Positions 26,798 to 36,340 of a stretch of DNA of 64,000 nucleotides are shown piece after piece. The stretch spans positions 744,001-808,000 of the forward strand of contig CP060220.1 of NCBI GenBank assembly GCA_023898385.1. Direction: 5' to 3'. Each line of letters starts with the position of its first letter. Positions within the stretch are counted from its first letter, which is position 1. The notes below the pieces were generated by a model. It was not told the origin of the DNA. It did no database searches and saw only the letters and a program-made list of their open reading frames with translations. The position numbers and the translations under genes were made by a program. This DNA is from Pseudobdellovibrionaceae bacterium (GTDB lineage: Bacteria; Bdellovibrionota; Bdellovibrionia; Bdellovibrionales; UBA1609).

Positions 26798-26980
26798 TGG
26801 AAACAGTCATCGCCCCATTTGAAGGCGTCCGCGGGAGGTGTGCCACGGGTGGGCACGAGTGGCCGCATGTCGTCTTCGGATTGCGTCACTAACGTGCCGC
26901 AACCCGGATACGCCATGCACATCGTGAACCCGTGGCACACCTCCCGCGGACGCCTTCAAATGGGGCGATGACTGTTTCCA
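26798..26980 (-). repeat. Family A core-and-arms hairpin (copy A2, core inverted)
   Basis: Perfect 52-nt arms at 26798-26849 and 26929-26980 enclose a 79-nt core that reads in family orientation on the minus strand. It carries CACGATG...ACTCGTG in place of the CCCGATG...ACTCGGG of A1, A3 and A4, a paired change. Unlike A1, A3 and A5 it sits between divergent genes. Arm sequence (for example CATCGCCCCATTTGAAGG) is private to this locus. Confidence 0.93.
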
Positions 26981-27134
26981 CATGGTGTATCGGTCGTTAA
27001 AGGAAATTTTACTTGAAAAGGCAATTTAAAAACGTGTGTCTTCGTTAGTGAAATGTGGGTTTTGTTGGGTTATGTTGTAAGGGTAGGCGGCGCCTTGACG
27101 CGCTTGGTAAATTTTGTCTTTTTGGGAGGATGTT

Positions 27135-27635
27135 TTGGCTCACATTCAATGTTCGATGGTGATCCCTGGCGAACGCAGCGAGGTGTTTCAGTACGTTACG
27201 GCGTTGGAAAACCAACCCTTACTTCTTGAAGACACCATTGAGGCGGAAAATCTCAATGGCGATCGCATACTGGAAAAAGATGCGGAGTACAGTTTTTTGA
27301 TGTGTCGCATGCATTTTTCGCAGCCGGTGCGACTTTATGTGACAGAATTTATTCCCGGTGATGTGTTGACCTACCGGCAGACCGAGGGTCTGTTTGAAAA
27401 GTGGGTTCACACGATGAAGTTCACAACTCATGGCCCAGGTGAAACTTTGGTCACTGATTTGGTCGAATACGCGGTGCCCATGGGAATATTAGGGAATTTA
27501 GCTGATGATTTGTTTATTCGTAAAGATATGGGACGGGTGCTAAAGGCTCGACTCGCTCATGCAGCAGAGTATTTTGAGCGACGCCGGGATGCGAGAGAAA
27601 TGCAACAAAACTTGGGCAGTGCGGAGAGCGGTTGA
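27135..27635 (+). CDS. SRPBCC/START-like ligand-binding protein
   Basis: About 166 residues. The start is taken as TTG at 27135 because GGGAGG ends 5 nt upstream; a longer reading from TTG 27114 would run through that ribosome-binding site. The fold is the polyketide cyclase/START type: 'HIQCSMVIPGERSEVFQYVTALENQPLLL' (first strand and helix), central strands, and the closing helix 'DMGRVLKARLAHAAEYFERRR'. Such proteins bind hydrophobic ligands. The ligand is unknown. It is followed by sodB 55 nt downstream, so the two may share a transcript. Confidence 0.78.
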   Translation: MAHIQCSMVIPGERSEVFQYVTALENQPLLLEDTIEAENLNGDRILEKDAEYSFLMCRMHFSQPVRLYVTEFIPGDVLTYRQTEGLFEKWVHTMKFTTHGPGETLVTDLVEYAVPMGILGNLADDLFIRKDMGRVLKARLAHAAEYFERRRDAREMQQNLGSAESG

Positions 27636-27690
27636 TTTTACCTGCCGCCATTGATAGCGTGGGACAAATTATTTCTGAAGGAGAACCGTC

Positions 27691-28269
27691 ATGGCTTTTG
27701 AACTACCTGCACTTCCATTTGAAAAAAACGCACTAGAACCCCATATTTCTCAAGAAACCATCGAGTATCACTACGGCAAACATCATAATGCCTACGTCAC
27801 TAAACTAAATAGTCTGATCGAAGGAACAGAATTTGCCAACGCTTCACTAGAGGACATCATTAAAAAATCCAGTGGCGGCATCTTTAATAACGCCGCTCAG
27901 GTGTGGAACCACACGTTCTACTGGCATTGTTTAAGCCCCAAAGGGGGAGGTCAGCCCACAGGTGATTTGGCCGCGGCTATCGATAAGACGTGGGGATCTT
28001 TTGATAAATTTAAAGAAGAGTTCACAAATACAGCAGCTACACTTTTTGGCTCAGGCTGGGCCTGGCTTGTTAAAAAGCCTAACGGCACTCTCGCGCTTGA
28101 GCAAACCAGTAACGCCGGGTGTCCGTTGACCACTGATAGCAAGCCACTAATGACATGTGATGTGTGGGAACATGCCTACTACGTGGACTATCGGAATGCG
28201 CGCCCCCAGTATCTTGAGGCTTTCTGGAAACTCGTGAACTGGGATTTTGTGGCAAAGAATTTTAAGTGA
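27691..28269 (+). CDS. sodB: Superoxide dismutase, Fe (or Mn)
   Basis: 192 residues preceded by GAAGGAG. The metal ligands are visible: His27 (EYHYGKHH), His74 (QVWNHTFYWHC), Asp157 and His161 (CDVWEHAYY). The pattern 'NNAAQVWNHTFYWHCL' with AALFGSG-type 'AATLFGSGWAWLV' fits iron enzymes of the SodB type. It detoxifies superoxide in the cytoplasm. A family A hairpin begins 72 nt past the stop. Confidence 0.96.
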   Translation: MAFELPALPFEKNALEPHISQETIEYHYGKHHNAYVTKLNSLIEGTEFANASLEDIIKKSSGGIFNNAAQVWNHTFYWHCLSPKGGGQPTGDLAAAIDKTWGSFDKFKEEFTNTAATLFGSGWAWLVKKPNGTLALEQTSNAGCPLTTDSKPLMTCDVWEHAYYVDYRNARPQYLEAFWKLVNWDFVAKNFK

Positions 28270-28340
28270 TCTAGGTAGAGAGACCAGAGCTTGAAATACG
28301 GATAGGTTCCGGCCACAAAAAATAGATAAAATCGAAGAGT

Positions 28341-28519
28341 CCACCCAGGCCAGGGCTTGAGGTGAGGGGGGACAAGTGCATCCACGCTGCCCTCCCGATG
28401 TGCATGGCGTATCCGGGTTGCGGCACGTTAGTGACGCAATCCGAAGACGACATGCGGCCACTCGGGCCGGCAGCGTGGATGCACTTGTCCCCCCTCACCT
28501 CAAGCCCTGGCCTGGGTGG
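28341..28519 (+). repeat. Family A core-and-arms hairpin (copy A3)
   Basis: Perfect 51-nt arms at 28341-28391 and 28469-28519 enclose a 77-nt core (28392-28468) identical to A1 in most positions. The inner arm word CATCCACGCTGCC is shared with A4 only; the outer arm is private. It lies between convergent sodB and the HD-GYP gene. The spurious ORFs visible here in several frames are by-products of the palindrome. Confidence 0.95.
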
Positions 28520-28563
28520 CCGGTCTGTCACTGAATCGAATGTGTCATTATCTCTGGTTTTTT

Positions 28564-29517
28564 CTACACGACATTTCTAAATTTAAGTTCTGCTTGTAGG
28601 GCTTTTAGCTGGTCCAAGGGGAGACTTCCGACGCCATCGATGAGAATCTTGGTCAAGGCCTCTTTGTGGTCAATATGTTCCCAGGATGTCATTCTGTCGT
28701 AAAAGTTGGCCACAGCGGCGGCTGTCACTAAAGGGTCGAGTTGGTTGCCTGTGGTCTTTTTGGGGAAACCACTTCCGTCCACGCGTTCTTCATGTTGCAG
28801 CACAACGCTCAATGTAATTTGGTCCACGTGGGCAAGGTCTTTTAAAATGCGAGCTCCTTCGGTCGGGTGCTTTAAATAACTGGATCGCTCTTGTGGGTTG
28901 AGTTGGTTCACCGGGCGATCCACCTGCAAATTGGACCTGTGGTGAGCGATGTCGTGAATTGTGCAGCCGACCAAGAAGGCATCAATGAGAGGGGCTTTTG
29001 CTTTTGTCAGTCCTGTTTTGTGGGCAATACCGAGAGCGAGGGCGGCCACGTTGATACCATGCTGGGCATAATTGCAATAGGCGTTGGGAATAGACAGCAA
29101 GCAGGCCACGGATTCTTGCTCGGTCATTAAGAAATCCGCAAATTGCCGTACCGAATCTTTGAGGGCCACGTAAAACCCGGGGTTGCCGGGTTCGTCGAGC
29201 ACTTCTTCCACTGTGGCTTGCAGAGCTCCTTGAATGATTTCTGTTCGAATTTGAATGGGTTTGTCGAGGTTTGATTCATACGCTTGTGTGACGTTTCTTG
29301 ATAGGTAGTCGCGGTAGGATTGTTTGTCAGTGTTCGGAATGTACATGCGATCGAGTTTTTTCTTTTGCAGGCGGGCTAGACGCTCTCCCTCAAAGCTGTC
29401 GCCTTTTCGGCAGTACAAAATAAATTTTCCTGCAACTCGCACGTAAGCATCAAACGGAATGGGAAGGTCCCCGCGTAACGTGCTCACTCGAATGGACATG
29501 TAATCACTTGGGTTCAT
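28564..29517 (-). CDS. HD-GYP domain protein (probable c-di-GMP phosphodiesterase)
   Basis: 317 residues with AAGGA upstream of the ATG. An N-terminal ~110-residue region ('GDLPIPFDAYVRVAGKFILYCRKGD') precedes the HD-GYP core: YAQHGINVAAL (His153), IHDIAHH (His188-Asp189), KHPTEGARIL, and HEERVDGSGFP (242-252). Phe replaces Tyr in the GYP position. The metal ligands are in place, so hydrolysis of c-di-GMP is likely. In Bdellovibrio-type predators such enzymes affect motility and the predatory switch (inference). Monocistronic. Confidence 0.9.
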   Translation of the reverse strand: MNPSDYMSIRVSTLRGDLPIPFDAYVRVAGKFILYCRKGDSFEGERLARLQKKKLDRMYIPNTDKQSYRDYLSRNVTQAYESNLDKPIQIRTEIIQGALQATVEEVLDEPGNPGFYVALKDSVRQFADFLMTEQESVACLLSIPNAYCNYAQHGINVAALALGIAHKTGLTKAKAPLIDAFLVGCTIHDIAHHRSNLQVDRPVNQLNPQERSSYLKHPTEGARILKDLAHVDQITLSVVLQHEERVDGSGFPKKTTGNQLDPLVTAAAVANFYDRMTSWEHIDHKEALTKILIDGVGSLPLDQLKALQAELKFRNVV

Positions 29518-29607
29518 CGCATCGTCCTTAGTAAATTGTGTCTTTTTTTGGCGATAATCGCAATGATTAAAGGACTAGGTCTGATTTTATTGGTGGGTAT
29601 TTGCGGG

Positions 29608-30648
29608 TCAAAGCTGGTCTAGGGTCCATTGGGCCAGGTCGCCGAGACGAGGGTGATCAACAAGAGCGACAACATCGGCTCTTAACGCCGCAAGCTTGTG
29701 GTTTGCTGTAATGATTAGCGCATTTCTTTTTAGCCCCACGCCGCCGGCTCGCAAGAGGGGGCTGCCGTGTAGTTTTTTTTGTATTTGTTTGTTTGAAGTG
29801 CTGAGGATCCAGTGGAGTTCATCGATAAGATCGATATCATTGGCCAAAAGCTTTGGCACCATGGCCTGCATTTCTGATTTGCCAAAGGCCTTTTCATTCC
29901 AGGGGCAAACGGTTTGACAAATATCACATCCAAATAGCCAATCGCCAATGTGAGGTCGAAGCGCCAACGGGGGGTTGGATTTACTCTCTATGGTCCAATA
30001 AGAAATACACTTGGTGGCATCGAGTTTTTTGGCTTCAACAAGAGCCTGAGTGGGGCAGGCATCTATACAGCGAGTGCAGGTGCCACAGCGATCAGGGTGG
30101 AGGGCCACAGCGGAAGATCCTAACTCAAAAGTCGCTGGTGGTAACGAGCAATAAATTTCACCAATAAAAAATAAGCTTCCATTTTTTTGATCAATTAAAC
30201 AGGTGTTTTTTCCCACCCAGCCCAACCCGGCTCGATAGGCCAAGTCTCTTTCAAGCACCGGGCCTGAGTCTGTGATGGCTAAAAATTCATGATCTGAAAA
30301 TTCGTCTTTTAACGCCAAGGCCAAGGCTTGCAACTGCTTCTTGAACCAATGGTGATAGTCTTCGCCTCGAGCATACAGGGCCACGCGGCTTTTTTTAATA
30401 GGTGTGGAGGTCGGGTGGGGGTGAGGAAGGTAGTCTATAGCCACAACTATGGCGGATTGAGCGGACGGCAGCACCCGATGGGCCTCTTGTTTTTGTTGAA
30501 CGTGTGTCTCTAAGTAGGCCATTTCGCCATGGTATTGATCTTTTATCCACTGGCGGTAGTGCTCCATGGATAGGGGGGCTGTCAGTGCGGCAAAACCAAA
30601 GCGCTGAAAGCCAAAGTTTTTGATCTGTTGTTCGATTCGTGATTTCAT
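29608..30648 (-). CDS. queG: Epoxyqueuosine reductase
   Basis: 346 residues. It has the iron-sulfur and cobalamin layout of QueG: 'DSGPVLERDLAYRAGLGWVGKNTCLI', a first [4Fe-4S] cluster CGTCTRCIDACP (188-198 plus Cys213) and a second with CDICQTVCPWN (241-248). The C-terminus has a HEAT-like tail ('GVGLKRNALIITANHKLAAL'). It makes queuosine in tRNA anticodons from epoxyqueuosine. The start is divergent from the CCA-adding enzyme gene with about 17 nt between starts. Confidence 0.95.
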   Translation of the reverse strand: MKSRIEQQIKNFGFQRFGFAALTAPLSMEHYRQWIKDQYHGEMAYLETHVQQKQEAHRVLPSAQSAIVVAIDYLPHPHPTSTPIKKSRVALYARGEDYHHWFKKQLQALALALKDEFSDHEFLAITDSGPVLERDLAYRAGLGWVGKNTCLIDQKNGSLFFIGEIYCSLPPATFELGSSAVALHPDRCGTCTRCIDACPTQALVEAKKLDATKCISYWTIESKSNPPLALRPHIGDWLFGCDICQTVCPWNEKAFGKSEMQAMVPKLLANDIDLIDELHWILSTSNKQIQKKLHGSPLLRAGGVGLKRNALIITANHKLAALRADVVALVDHPRLGDLAQWTLDQL

Positions 30649-30665
30649 AGCGCCAGGTGGTTAAT

Positions 30666-31949
30666 GTGAAACTTCTCTCAGCTTTTGAAAATCATAAACA
30701 ATGGCCTCATGTCAAAGAAGTGGCTGAAAAACTTATTAATAACGGTTTTAAAGCCTTTCTGGCCGGTGGTTGTGTACGTGATGCCATAATAGGACGAGTG
30801 CCAAAGGATTTTGATATTGCCACTGATGCCCCTCCAACAGCTGTGGAGGGTTTTTTTGAAAAGACCATACCCGTGGGGCGAGAGTTTGGAATTGTGATTG
30901 TGCCGTTTTCGGGATTTCAGGTGGAGGTGGCCACATTCAGAAAAGATGGGGCCTATGTGGACGGCAGGCACCCTGAAGCTGTGACCTTTAGCTCACCCCA
31001 AGAAGATGCGGCTCGCAGAGATTTTACTGTGAACGCTTTATTCTACGATATTCAATCCAATGCCGTCATTGATCACGTGGGTGGTCTGCAAGATATAAAA
31101 GACAAATCTCTACGGGCCGTGGGCGATCCTTGTCGTCGGTTTGATGAGGATAAGTTGCGTTTAATGCGTGCCGTGCGTTTTAGTGGTGAACTGAATTTCT
31201 CGTTGGCTCCGGCCACTTATTTGGCACTTTGCGAGAGGGCCGAATCGATTCAGGCGGTTTCCGTAGAGCGTATTTTTTCTGAAATGAATCGAATATGGCT
31301 CAGTGAAAATCCGGTGAAAGGATTCAATGGATTGTTTGAAACTGGTCTATTGCAGGTGCTGATGCCGGAATTATTTCTGAACAAAGACCAAAGTGATGCA
31401 GTCTCCTGCGGTCAAAAGTTCAAAGTGATGCTCAATGGTTTTATGCAGCGAAAAGTTAATGCCATTGAGTCCTACTGGGCTGGATTATTTTTGTCATTCA
31501 ATGTGAGTGATGCCAAGGCCCACGATTGTCTGATGGAATGGCACGGTCCGCGGCAACTGGCGGACGATGTGACTTGGTTGGTGCAACACTATCATTCACT
31601 GATAGCGATTTTTACCAAGCATCCGGCTAAGGCTTTGCGTTTACTGGGACATGGGATGGGTGTTTATTTATTGGACCTTCTTCAGTTTAAATCGATAATA
31701 GAAAGAGGTGACACCTCGTCATTGGAGTCTTTGGTGATAGCTTACAACCAAATCTGTGACTCACAAGGCCTGCTGCCTGCGGCCTGGGTCAAGGGGAAGG
31801 ATGTTTTAAACTTAGGCCTAGCGCCCGGCAAAAGTGTGGGAGAGCTTGTGGAGGCCGCCTATGATCGGCAGTTACTCGGTGAGAGTTTAAATCGAAAAGA
31901 ATTGTTAGAATGGTTAATGAGTGAAGTGTCCCGTCGAGGACTTTCCTAG
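30666..31949 (+). CDS. CCA-adding enzyme / tRNA nucleotidyltransferase (PolyA polymerase family)
   Basis: 427 residues from GTG 30666, preceded by AGGTGG; GTG 30657 is a possible alternative. Class II nucleotidyltransferase motifs: FLAGGCVRDAIIGRVPKDFDIATDA (DxD catalytic pair), 'VEVATFRKDGAYVDGRHPE', 'RRDFTVNALFYD' and 'RRFDEDKLRLMRAVRF'. It adds or repairs the CCA end of tRNAs; poly(A) polymerase activity cannot be excluded from sequence. Its last 36 nt overlap the 3' end of the peptidase gene on the other strand. Confidence 0.92.
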   Translation: MKLLSAFENHKQWPHVKEVAEKLINNGFKAFLAGGCVRDAIIGRVPKDFDIATDAPPTAVEGFFEKTIPVGREFGIVIVPFSGFQVEVATFRKDGAYVDGRHPEAVTFSSPQEDAARRDFTVNALFYDIQSNAVIDHVGGLQDIKDKSLRAVGDPCRRFDEDKLRLMRAVRFSGELNFSLAPATYLALCERAESIQAVSVERIFSEMNRIWLSENPVKGFNGLFETGLLQVLMPELFLNKDQSDAVSCGQKFKVMLNGFMQRKVNAIESYWAGLFLSFNVSDAKAHDCLMEWHGPRQLADDVTWLVQHYHSLIAIFTKHPAKALRLLGHGMGVYLLDLLQFKSIIERGDTSSLESLVIAYNQICDSQGLLPAAWVKGKDVLNLGLAPGKSVGELVEAAYDRQLLGESLNRKELLEWLMSEVSRRGLS

Positions 31950-34826
31950 ACCATCAAGGCTTCCGAGTACAAGGCCATAAAAAATTGAAAAATCGCCGTA
32001 AGCATTTTTATCAAATCCTTTATAGAGGCCAGTCACAAATGAAATGGGTAAGTGAAATCCAGCTTGCATGTTCAGGTGCATTTCTAGGCCCGTGGACCAA
32101 AAAGAAGAGTCAAATTGATTCCTTTGGTAGGCGCCTCCGCCAAGCGGGCGACTGAGTGCCGCGCCATCTACGGAGATGCCATCAACAAATACCGATGCGG
32201 TCAGGTCATTGACGAACAAGGGAAACAATCCTCGACCCTGATAAATATCAAAAACGGGAAAGCTGTAACTGAGGCTGGTGTTGACTAGGGATTTTCCAAT
32301 GAAGGCGCCACTAGGATAGCCGCGCATCAAATATGAACTATTAATCAGGCTTGCCACATAGTTGACGCCAGAGGTTTTGTCTCCTAGCTCGACCAGATCT
32401 TGCGTTTGAATTTCAGGGGCAAACGTCCCTTTGAGTTGCCAGCCAATACTGTGCTGGGGTCTGAGGCCTCGAGTCCATTCATATTGCAAGCTGCCGCTGG
32501 TTTTGTTGTATGTTCGAAAATTTGGTCCACCATCGTAAAAATAAGACAGCCATTCAAGGCGCGATAAAAAGTGATTGTCTTTATAGCCTCCTTCGGGTCG
32601 CTCGCTATTTGTGGAGTCATTATAGCTCACGCTGATCAGAGAACCCCACCTTTCAATGGGAGTGCCCTCAAAACTTCCGGATTGGCTAGAGATGCTACCC
32701 AGGTTCATGATCCATTGGTTGTTTTCCGCTAAAAAGAATCCGGCTCCCACCTGACCCGAGCGACTGGTGAGAAGCGCCCCGCTGGGGAAGTAGTCGTTGT
32801 ACTCCACGTAACTCATATACAACGACGTGGGCAGGGATCGGTTGGTGAAAGACACCGCGTAAGAGGGCAGTTGTGTCACTGTGTCGTAACCGAGGTTTAA
32901 GGTGTAACTGTTTACACCTGCGGGGTCTGAACCCGTGGTGAGTGCTTGAATCAAAACGCCATCTTCCATGGGATAAATAAAGGGAATCCAATATTTGGGA
33001 AGCAGATACCCAAGAGGAGAGTAATCTTTCTTTTTCATTGAGATTGACTTTAAGGGTTTTTCTGAAACTTCAGGCCAATAGGGTTTCACCACGGGATCAA
33101 GCTGTGGAGGATGTTCTATGGCCAGTGGTTTGGACTTGAGCTTTAACCCTTGGCTGGTGAGCTCACTAGCATAAATGGTTTGAGTTTTTGTATCCAGATC
33201 GCCACTTGTGACTTGGGTCAAGGTGTTGGTTAGGGGCTGGGCTTTTTCGTAGGGAAACTTTGATAGAAAAAGATTTTCAGCCCCCGTTTGTCCGCTGACA
33301 AAAACAAGGCCACTGGATGTGAGGCGGGGCATCTTTGCCGGCCGGTAGGTCGGCAAAAGAGACTTGATTTTGCCGCTATTCATATCAAGAGCATAGAGCA
33401 TTTCTGGTGTGCCGGGGCTTTTCTTTGAAAAGGCCACAGTGTTTTTATCTAAAAACTCAGGCCTTGAAAGTCGAGTGCCAGATTCGGGCTTGTAGATGAT
33501 TCGGGTCTGACGGGAGGGAAGAGACATCAGAGCGAGCTCACTTTTATTGGGGCCCATTTTTATAAACGCAAGGCGGTCACCTTCTGGAGAAAAGGCGGGC
33601 TCATGAGCTCGGAGTCCCTTTGTGATGCGCCGAACTTGTTTTGTCTTTAGATCATAGAAAAATAAATCACGATAACTGTTGTAGTGGTTGACCGTGTTGA
33701 GTTGATCAAACACAAACCCGCTGCTGTCGGGCTTCCAACTGGCTCTTAAAAACCCATACCCGCGATGCACGACCTCACTTTTGCCATGTGCAAAGGTGGG
33801 CGTTCCCTCAAGGTTATTTTCTTTTTTGATCAACCGCAATTGCCCCTGTTGTTTTGGCACAAAACCTGGAAACACCAGCCATTGACCGTCGGGGCTAACG
33901 GATGGGCTATGTTGTCCGGCACCGGCCAGATTCATAGAGACTAAGGGGATAGAGCGCTTGTCTTGAATGGATTTTATCTGCTCGCTCGCATCACTTGTGA
34001 GGCGCTGATACAGTGAAAGACGAAGCTGTTCGTATGTTTTATCTGTGATCTTTAAAGCCGGCTCGTCTAAAAGAAACAGTGGGATTCGTCGTGAGTAGTG
34101 CTGATTGATTTTTTCAAAAATGGCCGGATCATTTGATCGCGCCATCTCCGTCCACATCAAAGAACCATAAAAATAAGGTCGGCTTCCGAAGGGCCATCGG
34201 GGAATGCTTGAAGGATTTATTTGATCTAAAGTTTCTTTTGAAAGTTGGTTTTCGTGCACAAGGGCCCTGATGGCCGCATGCACGTAGTCGGAGCGCAGAC
34301 GCCCGCCATCACTCAGGCGAGTTTCCATTTCAACGGCCAGTCCCTCCATGTACCATCGTGGCAAGACGGCGTTGGGGCGCACCACGTTTCCAAAAATGTA
34401 TTTGAAAGGAACGTAGAATCCATGCACGGGTTGAAAATTCAAAATATGAGTGTACTCATGAATCATTAGCTCCTCGGCCCAAGAGTCGAAATCGCCGATG
34501 GAGCTAATGGGGTCTGGCAAAACCGTATGAGCCACAATGATGGGCTCAGGCACAAAAGTGGCCATGCCGTTGGCCGAGTCCGTTGAGCTATCTAGCAAGA
34601 CCAGCGTTTTTTGAGGGGCTTCCTTGAATATAGGCAAAAGCCGCGTGCGAGCGACCTCGGAAGCCACGGCGTATTCGCGAGCGGCCTCAGGATAGCGCTG
34701 GTCGTAAATGATTTGAAAATGGTCTGTTTCTAATACTTCCCATTTAATACGAGGGTCGCTGGCCTGTGCAAATGGATACGACAAAACACACGCCAGCCCA
34801 AAAAGAAGGCCTAAATAGCGCATCAC
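31914..34826 (-). CDS. Exported metallopeptidase-like N-domain, TolB-type propeller and outer-membrane-like C-domain
   Basis: 970 residues with a signal peptide (cut near AQASDP). The N-terminal ~280 residues hold a gluzincin-type zinc site: HEYTH (123-127) and a third ligand Glu161 in WYMEGLAVEME. Residues about 300-560 are WD40/TolB-like propeller blades ('GAGQHSPSVSPDGQWLVFPG', 'RAHEPAFSPEGDRLAFIKMG'). The last ~350 residues alternate like a beta-barrel ('GDFSIFYGLVLGS'). This suggests an outer-membrane protein that presents a peptidase/propeller. Its ATG overlaps the stop of a 61-residue gene by 4 nt. Confidence 0.85.
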   Translation of the reverse strand: MMRYLGLLFGLACVLSYPFAQASDPRIKWEVLETDHFQIIYDQRYPEAAREYAVASEVARTRLLPIFKEAPQKTLVLLDSSTDSANGMATFVPEPIIVAHTVLPDPISSIGDFDSWAEELMIHEYTHILNFQPVHGFYVPFKYIFGNVVRPNAVLPRWYMEGLAVEMETRLSDGGRLRSDYVHAAIRALVHENQLSKETLDQINPSSIPRWPFGSRPYFYGSLMWTEMARSNDPAIFEKINQHYSRRIPLFLLDEPALKITDKTYEQLRLSLYQRLTSDASEQIKSIQDKRSIPLVSMNLAGAGQHSPSVSPDGQWLVFPGFVPKQQGQLRLIKKENNLEGTPTFAHGKSEVVHRGYGFLRASWKPDSSGFVFDQLNTVNHYNSYRDLFFYDLKTKQVRRITKGLRAHEPAFSPEGDRLAFIKMGPNKSELALMSLPSRQTRIIYKPESGTRLSRPEFLDKNTVAFSKKSPGTPEMLYALDMNSGKIKSLLPTYRPAKMPRLTSSGLVFVSGQTGAENLFLSKFPYEKAQPLTNTLTQVTSGDLDTKTQTIYASELTSQGLKLKSKPLAIEHPPQLDPVVKPYWPEVSEKPLKSISMKKKDYSPLGYLLPKYWIPFIYPMEDGVLIQALTTGSDPAGVNSYTLNLGYDTVTQLPSYAVSFTNRSLPTSLYMSYVEYNDYFPSGALLTSRSGQVGAGFFLAENNQWIMNLGSISSQSGSFEGTPIERWGSLISVSYNDSTNSERPEGGYKDNHFLSRLEWLSYFYDGGPNFRTYNKTSGSLQYEWTRGLRPQHSIGWQLKGTFAPEIQTQDLVELGDKTSGVNYVASLINSSYLMRGYPSGAFIGKSLVNTSLSYSFPVFDIYQGRGLFPLFVNDLTASVFVDGISVDGAALSRPLGGGAYQRNQFDSSFWSTGLEMHLNMQAGFHLPISFVTGLYKGFDKNAYGDFSIFYGLVLGSLDGLGKSSTGHFTH

Positions 34827-35008
34827 TGAGACTTGCGATGTGTTTTGGCTTTAGTTCCAGAATGGTTTTTCCAGTTAAACTCTTCGCCGGCAATATAGCG
34901 GTTTTTCCAGTTCTCCCAAGTTTGTTTGCCCAGCTCGTGTCGAACCTGCCCATCTTTGTCGAAAATCTTCGGGCTCTTGCCAAAAATAAAATCCAAAACT
35001 TTACTCAT
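34823..35008 (-). CDS. Small basic protein coupled to the propeller peptidase gene
   Basis: 61 residues (MSKVLDFIFGKSPKIF...), very basic at the end (KAKTHRKSQ). Its stop overlaps the start of the downstream 970-residue gene (ATGA), a sign of translational coupling and the main reason to accept so short an ORF. No signal peptide and no known domain. It could be a coupling leader or a cytoplasmic partner. Confidence 0.65.
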   Translation of the reverse strand: MSKVLDFIFGKSPKIFDKDGQVRHELGKQTWENWKNRYIAGEEFNWKNHSGTKAKTHRKSQ

Positions 35009-35023
35009 GGATGTACCGCCTTG

Positions 35024-35524
35024 TTAGTTGCTCCAGTTAGTGATTTCTAATGATTGGCTCTGGGGACTCACCCCCGTGAGAGTGCCCACGGGCTCAGGAT
35101 AGCTGTATCGATTGTTGTTGTCCGTGTCCACAAAGGCACAAAGCGTATAGGTATCATTGGGAAGAAATCCAATATCCTGCCCCTCGCTCTGCCACTCAGT
35201 GGGGCCAATTTCGCCAATAAGAACTGAGGAAGAAGGTGAAAAAGAAGTGGTGGTTCCCCAGGCTGAAAACACATCGTCCATAATAAACAATGACTCAAGT
35301 TGCAAAAATACACTTTCGCAATCAGCAGAGGCGTGTCCATGCCAGCCCACATAGACTTTTAATGTGGGGTTGCTCACGGGGTCACAATCATTGTTTTGAC
35401 TGATGTCGCATTGAAAATACACGGCCGGAAGTGCCACCAGTGACGAAGATCCACCTGAGGCGCCATCAAAACAACCTGTGAGAGTGAAAACGGAAAATAA
35501 AAACAGCCAATGAATGAGTTTCAT
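35024..35524 (-). CDS. Lipoprotein of unknown function
   Basis: 166 residues with lipobox FTLTGC (Cys18). The mature part has paired Cys (CDISQNNDC, ADCESVF, TLCAF) and an acidic 'DTDNNNRYSYPEP' calcium-binding-like loop near the end. No family was recognised. It lies upstream of the small basic gene by 15 nt and 84 nt beyond the end of the next upstream minus-strand gene, so the three genes 35524 to 31914 likely form an operon. Confidence 0.75.
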   Translation of the reverse strand: MKLIHWLFLFSVFTLTGCFDGASGGSSSLVALPAVYFQCDISQNNDCDPVSNPTLKVYVGWHGHASADCESVFLQLESLFIMDDVFSAWGTTTSFSPSSSVLIGEIGPTEWQSEGQDIGFLPNDTYTLCAFVDTDNNNRYSYPEPVGTLTGVSPQSQSLEITNWSN

Positions 35525-35608
35525 TGGCTTTAGGTTTACCGAGAAATGGCTAAGGCGTCACCCAGTATCTTCGCCTGAGGTGACGCCGGACTCAGTTGAC
35601 AGTCTGAG

Positions 35609-36175
35609 TTATCGACGACCGCCATGGCCGCCACGGCCATCGCGTCCACCTCGGCCAGGTCCGCGGCCTCGATCATCGCGGTCACGATCCCAGCGATTGG
35701 GGACATCAATAAACAAAGTGACACTATCTACTTTAATGTTACCAACAAGATCAATTTGCCAGGGCCCCGTGCGCCACTGGTCCCAGTTACGTAAGAAAAC
35801 GGTGTCATAACTCCAGCGACTATTGTCGTAATAGTTGCCCTTATTGTCGATGGTAGCCCAGGATTGATCATTGTGGCCCACAGTCAATGTGGCACGGCCA
35901 TGACCCATTCGACTTTTTGCAACAAGGCGAACAGATTCAAGCTTAGCCGAACCGTTTTTGATCATATCAATGAGGCGATGGCGATAGCCATGTTGTTGCT
36001 CGGCTTTGGCTTTTAAAAATAAGACATCAGGTCTATACGGACCAGCTTGAAATTCTTGTCCGCGGTAATCCAACTCAAGAGTTTCAATGTCGGCCTGCGC
36101 CGTAGCAGCAGCTAAACTGACCACTAAAGATGCGGCCATGCAAAAGCGAGATAGTGTAGACGTTCTTTGTAACAT
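35609..36175 (-). CDS. Exported protein with Gly/Arg-rich C-terminal tail
   Basis: 188 residues. The signal peptide has a hydrophobic 'AASLVVSLAAATAQA' stretch. The mature part is beta-rich ('GRATLTVGHNDQSWATID', 'GPWQIDLVGNIKVDSVTLFIDVP'), and the last ~25 residues are an RDRDDRGRGPGRGGRDG-type low-complexity tail. The domain is unknown; a carbohydrate- or surface-binding sandwich is possible. It appears monocistronic, and its start is supported by the signal peptide. Confidence 0.72.
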   Translation of the reverse strand: MLQRTSTLSRFCMAASLVVSLAAATAQADIETLELDYRGQEFQAGPYRPDVLFLKAKAEQQHGYRHRLIDMIKNGSAKLESVRLVAKSRMGHGRATLTVGHNDQSWATIDNKGNYYDNSRWSYDTVFLRNWDQWRTGPWQIDLVGNIKVDSVTLFIDVPNRWDRDRDDRGRGPGRGGRDGRGGHGGRR

Positions 36176-36340
36176 AAGAGTTCCCCTCGTTTATGTGGTT
36201 GAAGTGACAAATTGCTTGTCGAAGAACTCATTGAGCACGGATTGTGCCAAGGCGAGGAGTTGATATTTTTAATTTCAAGCTAAGACTGGGGTCAAAGCGA
36301 CACAGAACAAAAGGGTTTCGGTTAATAGTAGGGACAGAAG

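Noticed and set aside
28147..28580. Several ORFs of 65-104 residues on both strands over hairpin A3 (and likewise over A4 near 38167-38534 and A5 near 63260-63508)
   Set aside because: They are translations of the palindromic arms and core in several frames; similar peptides (CAATRIRHAH-like) recur only because the element recurs, and none has a ribosome-binding site or domain.
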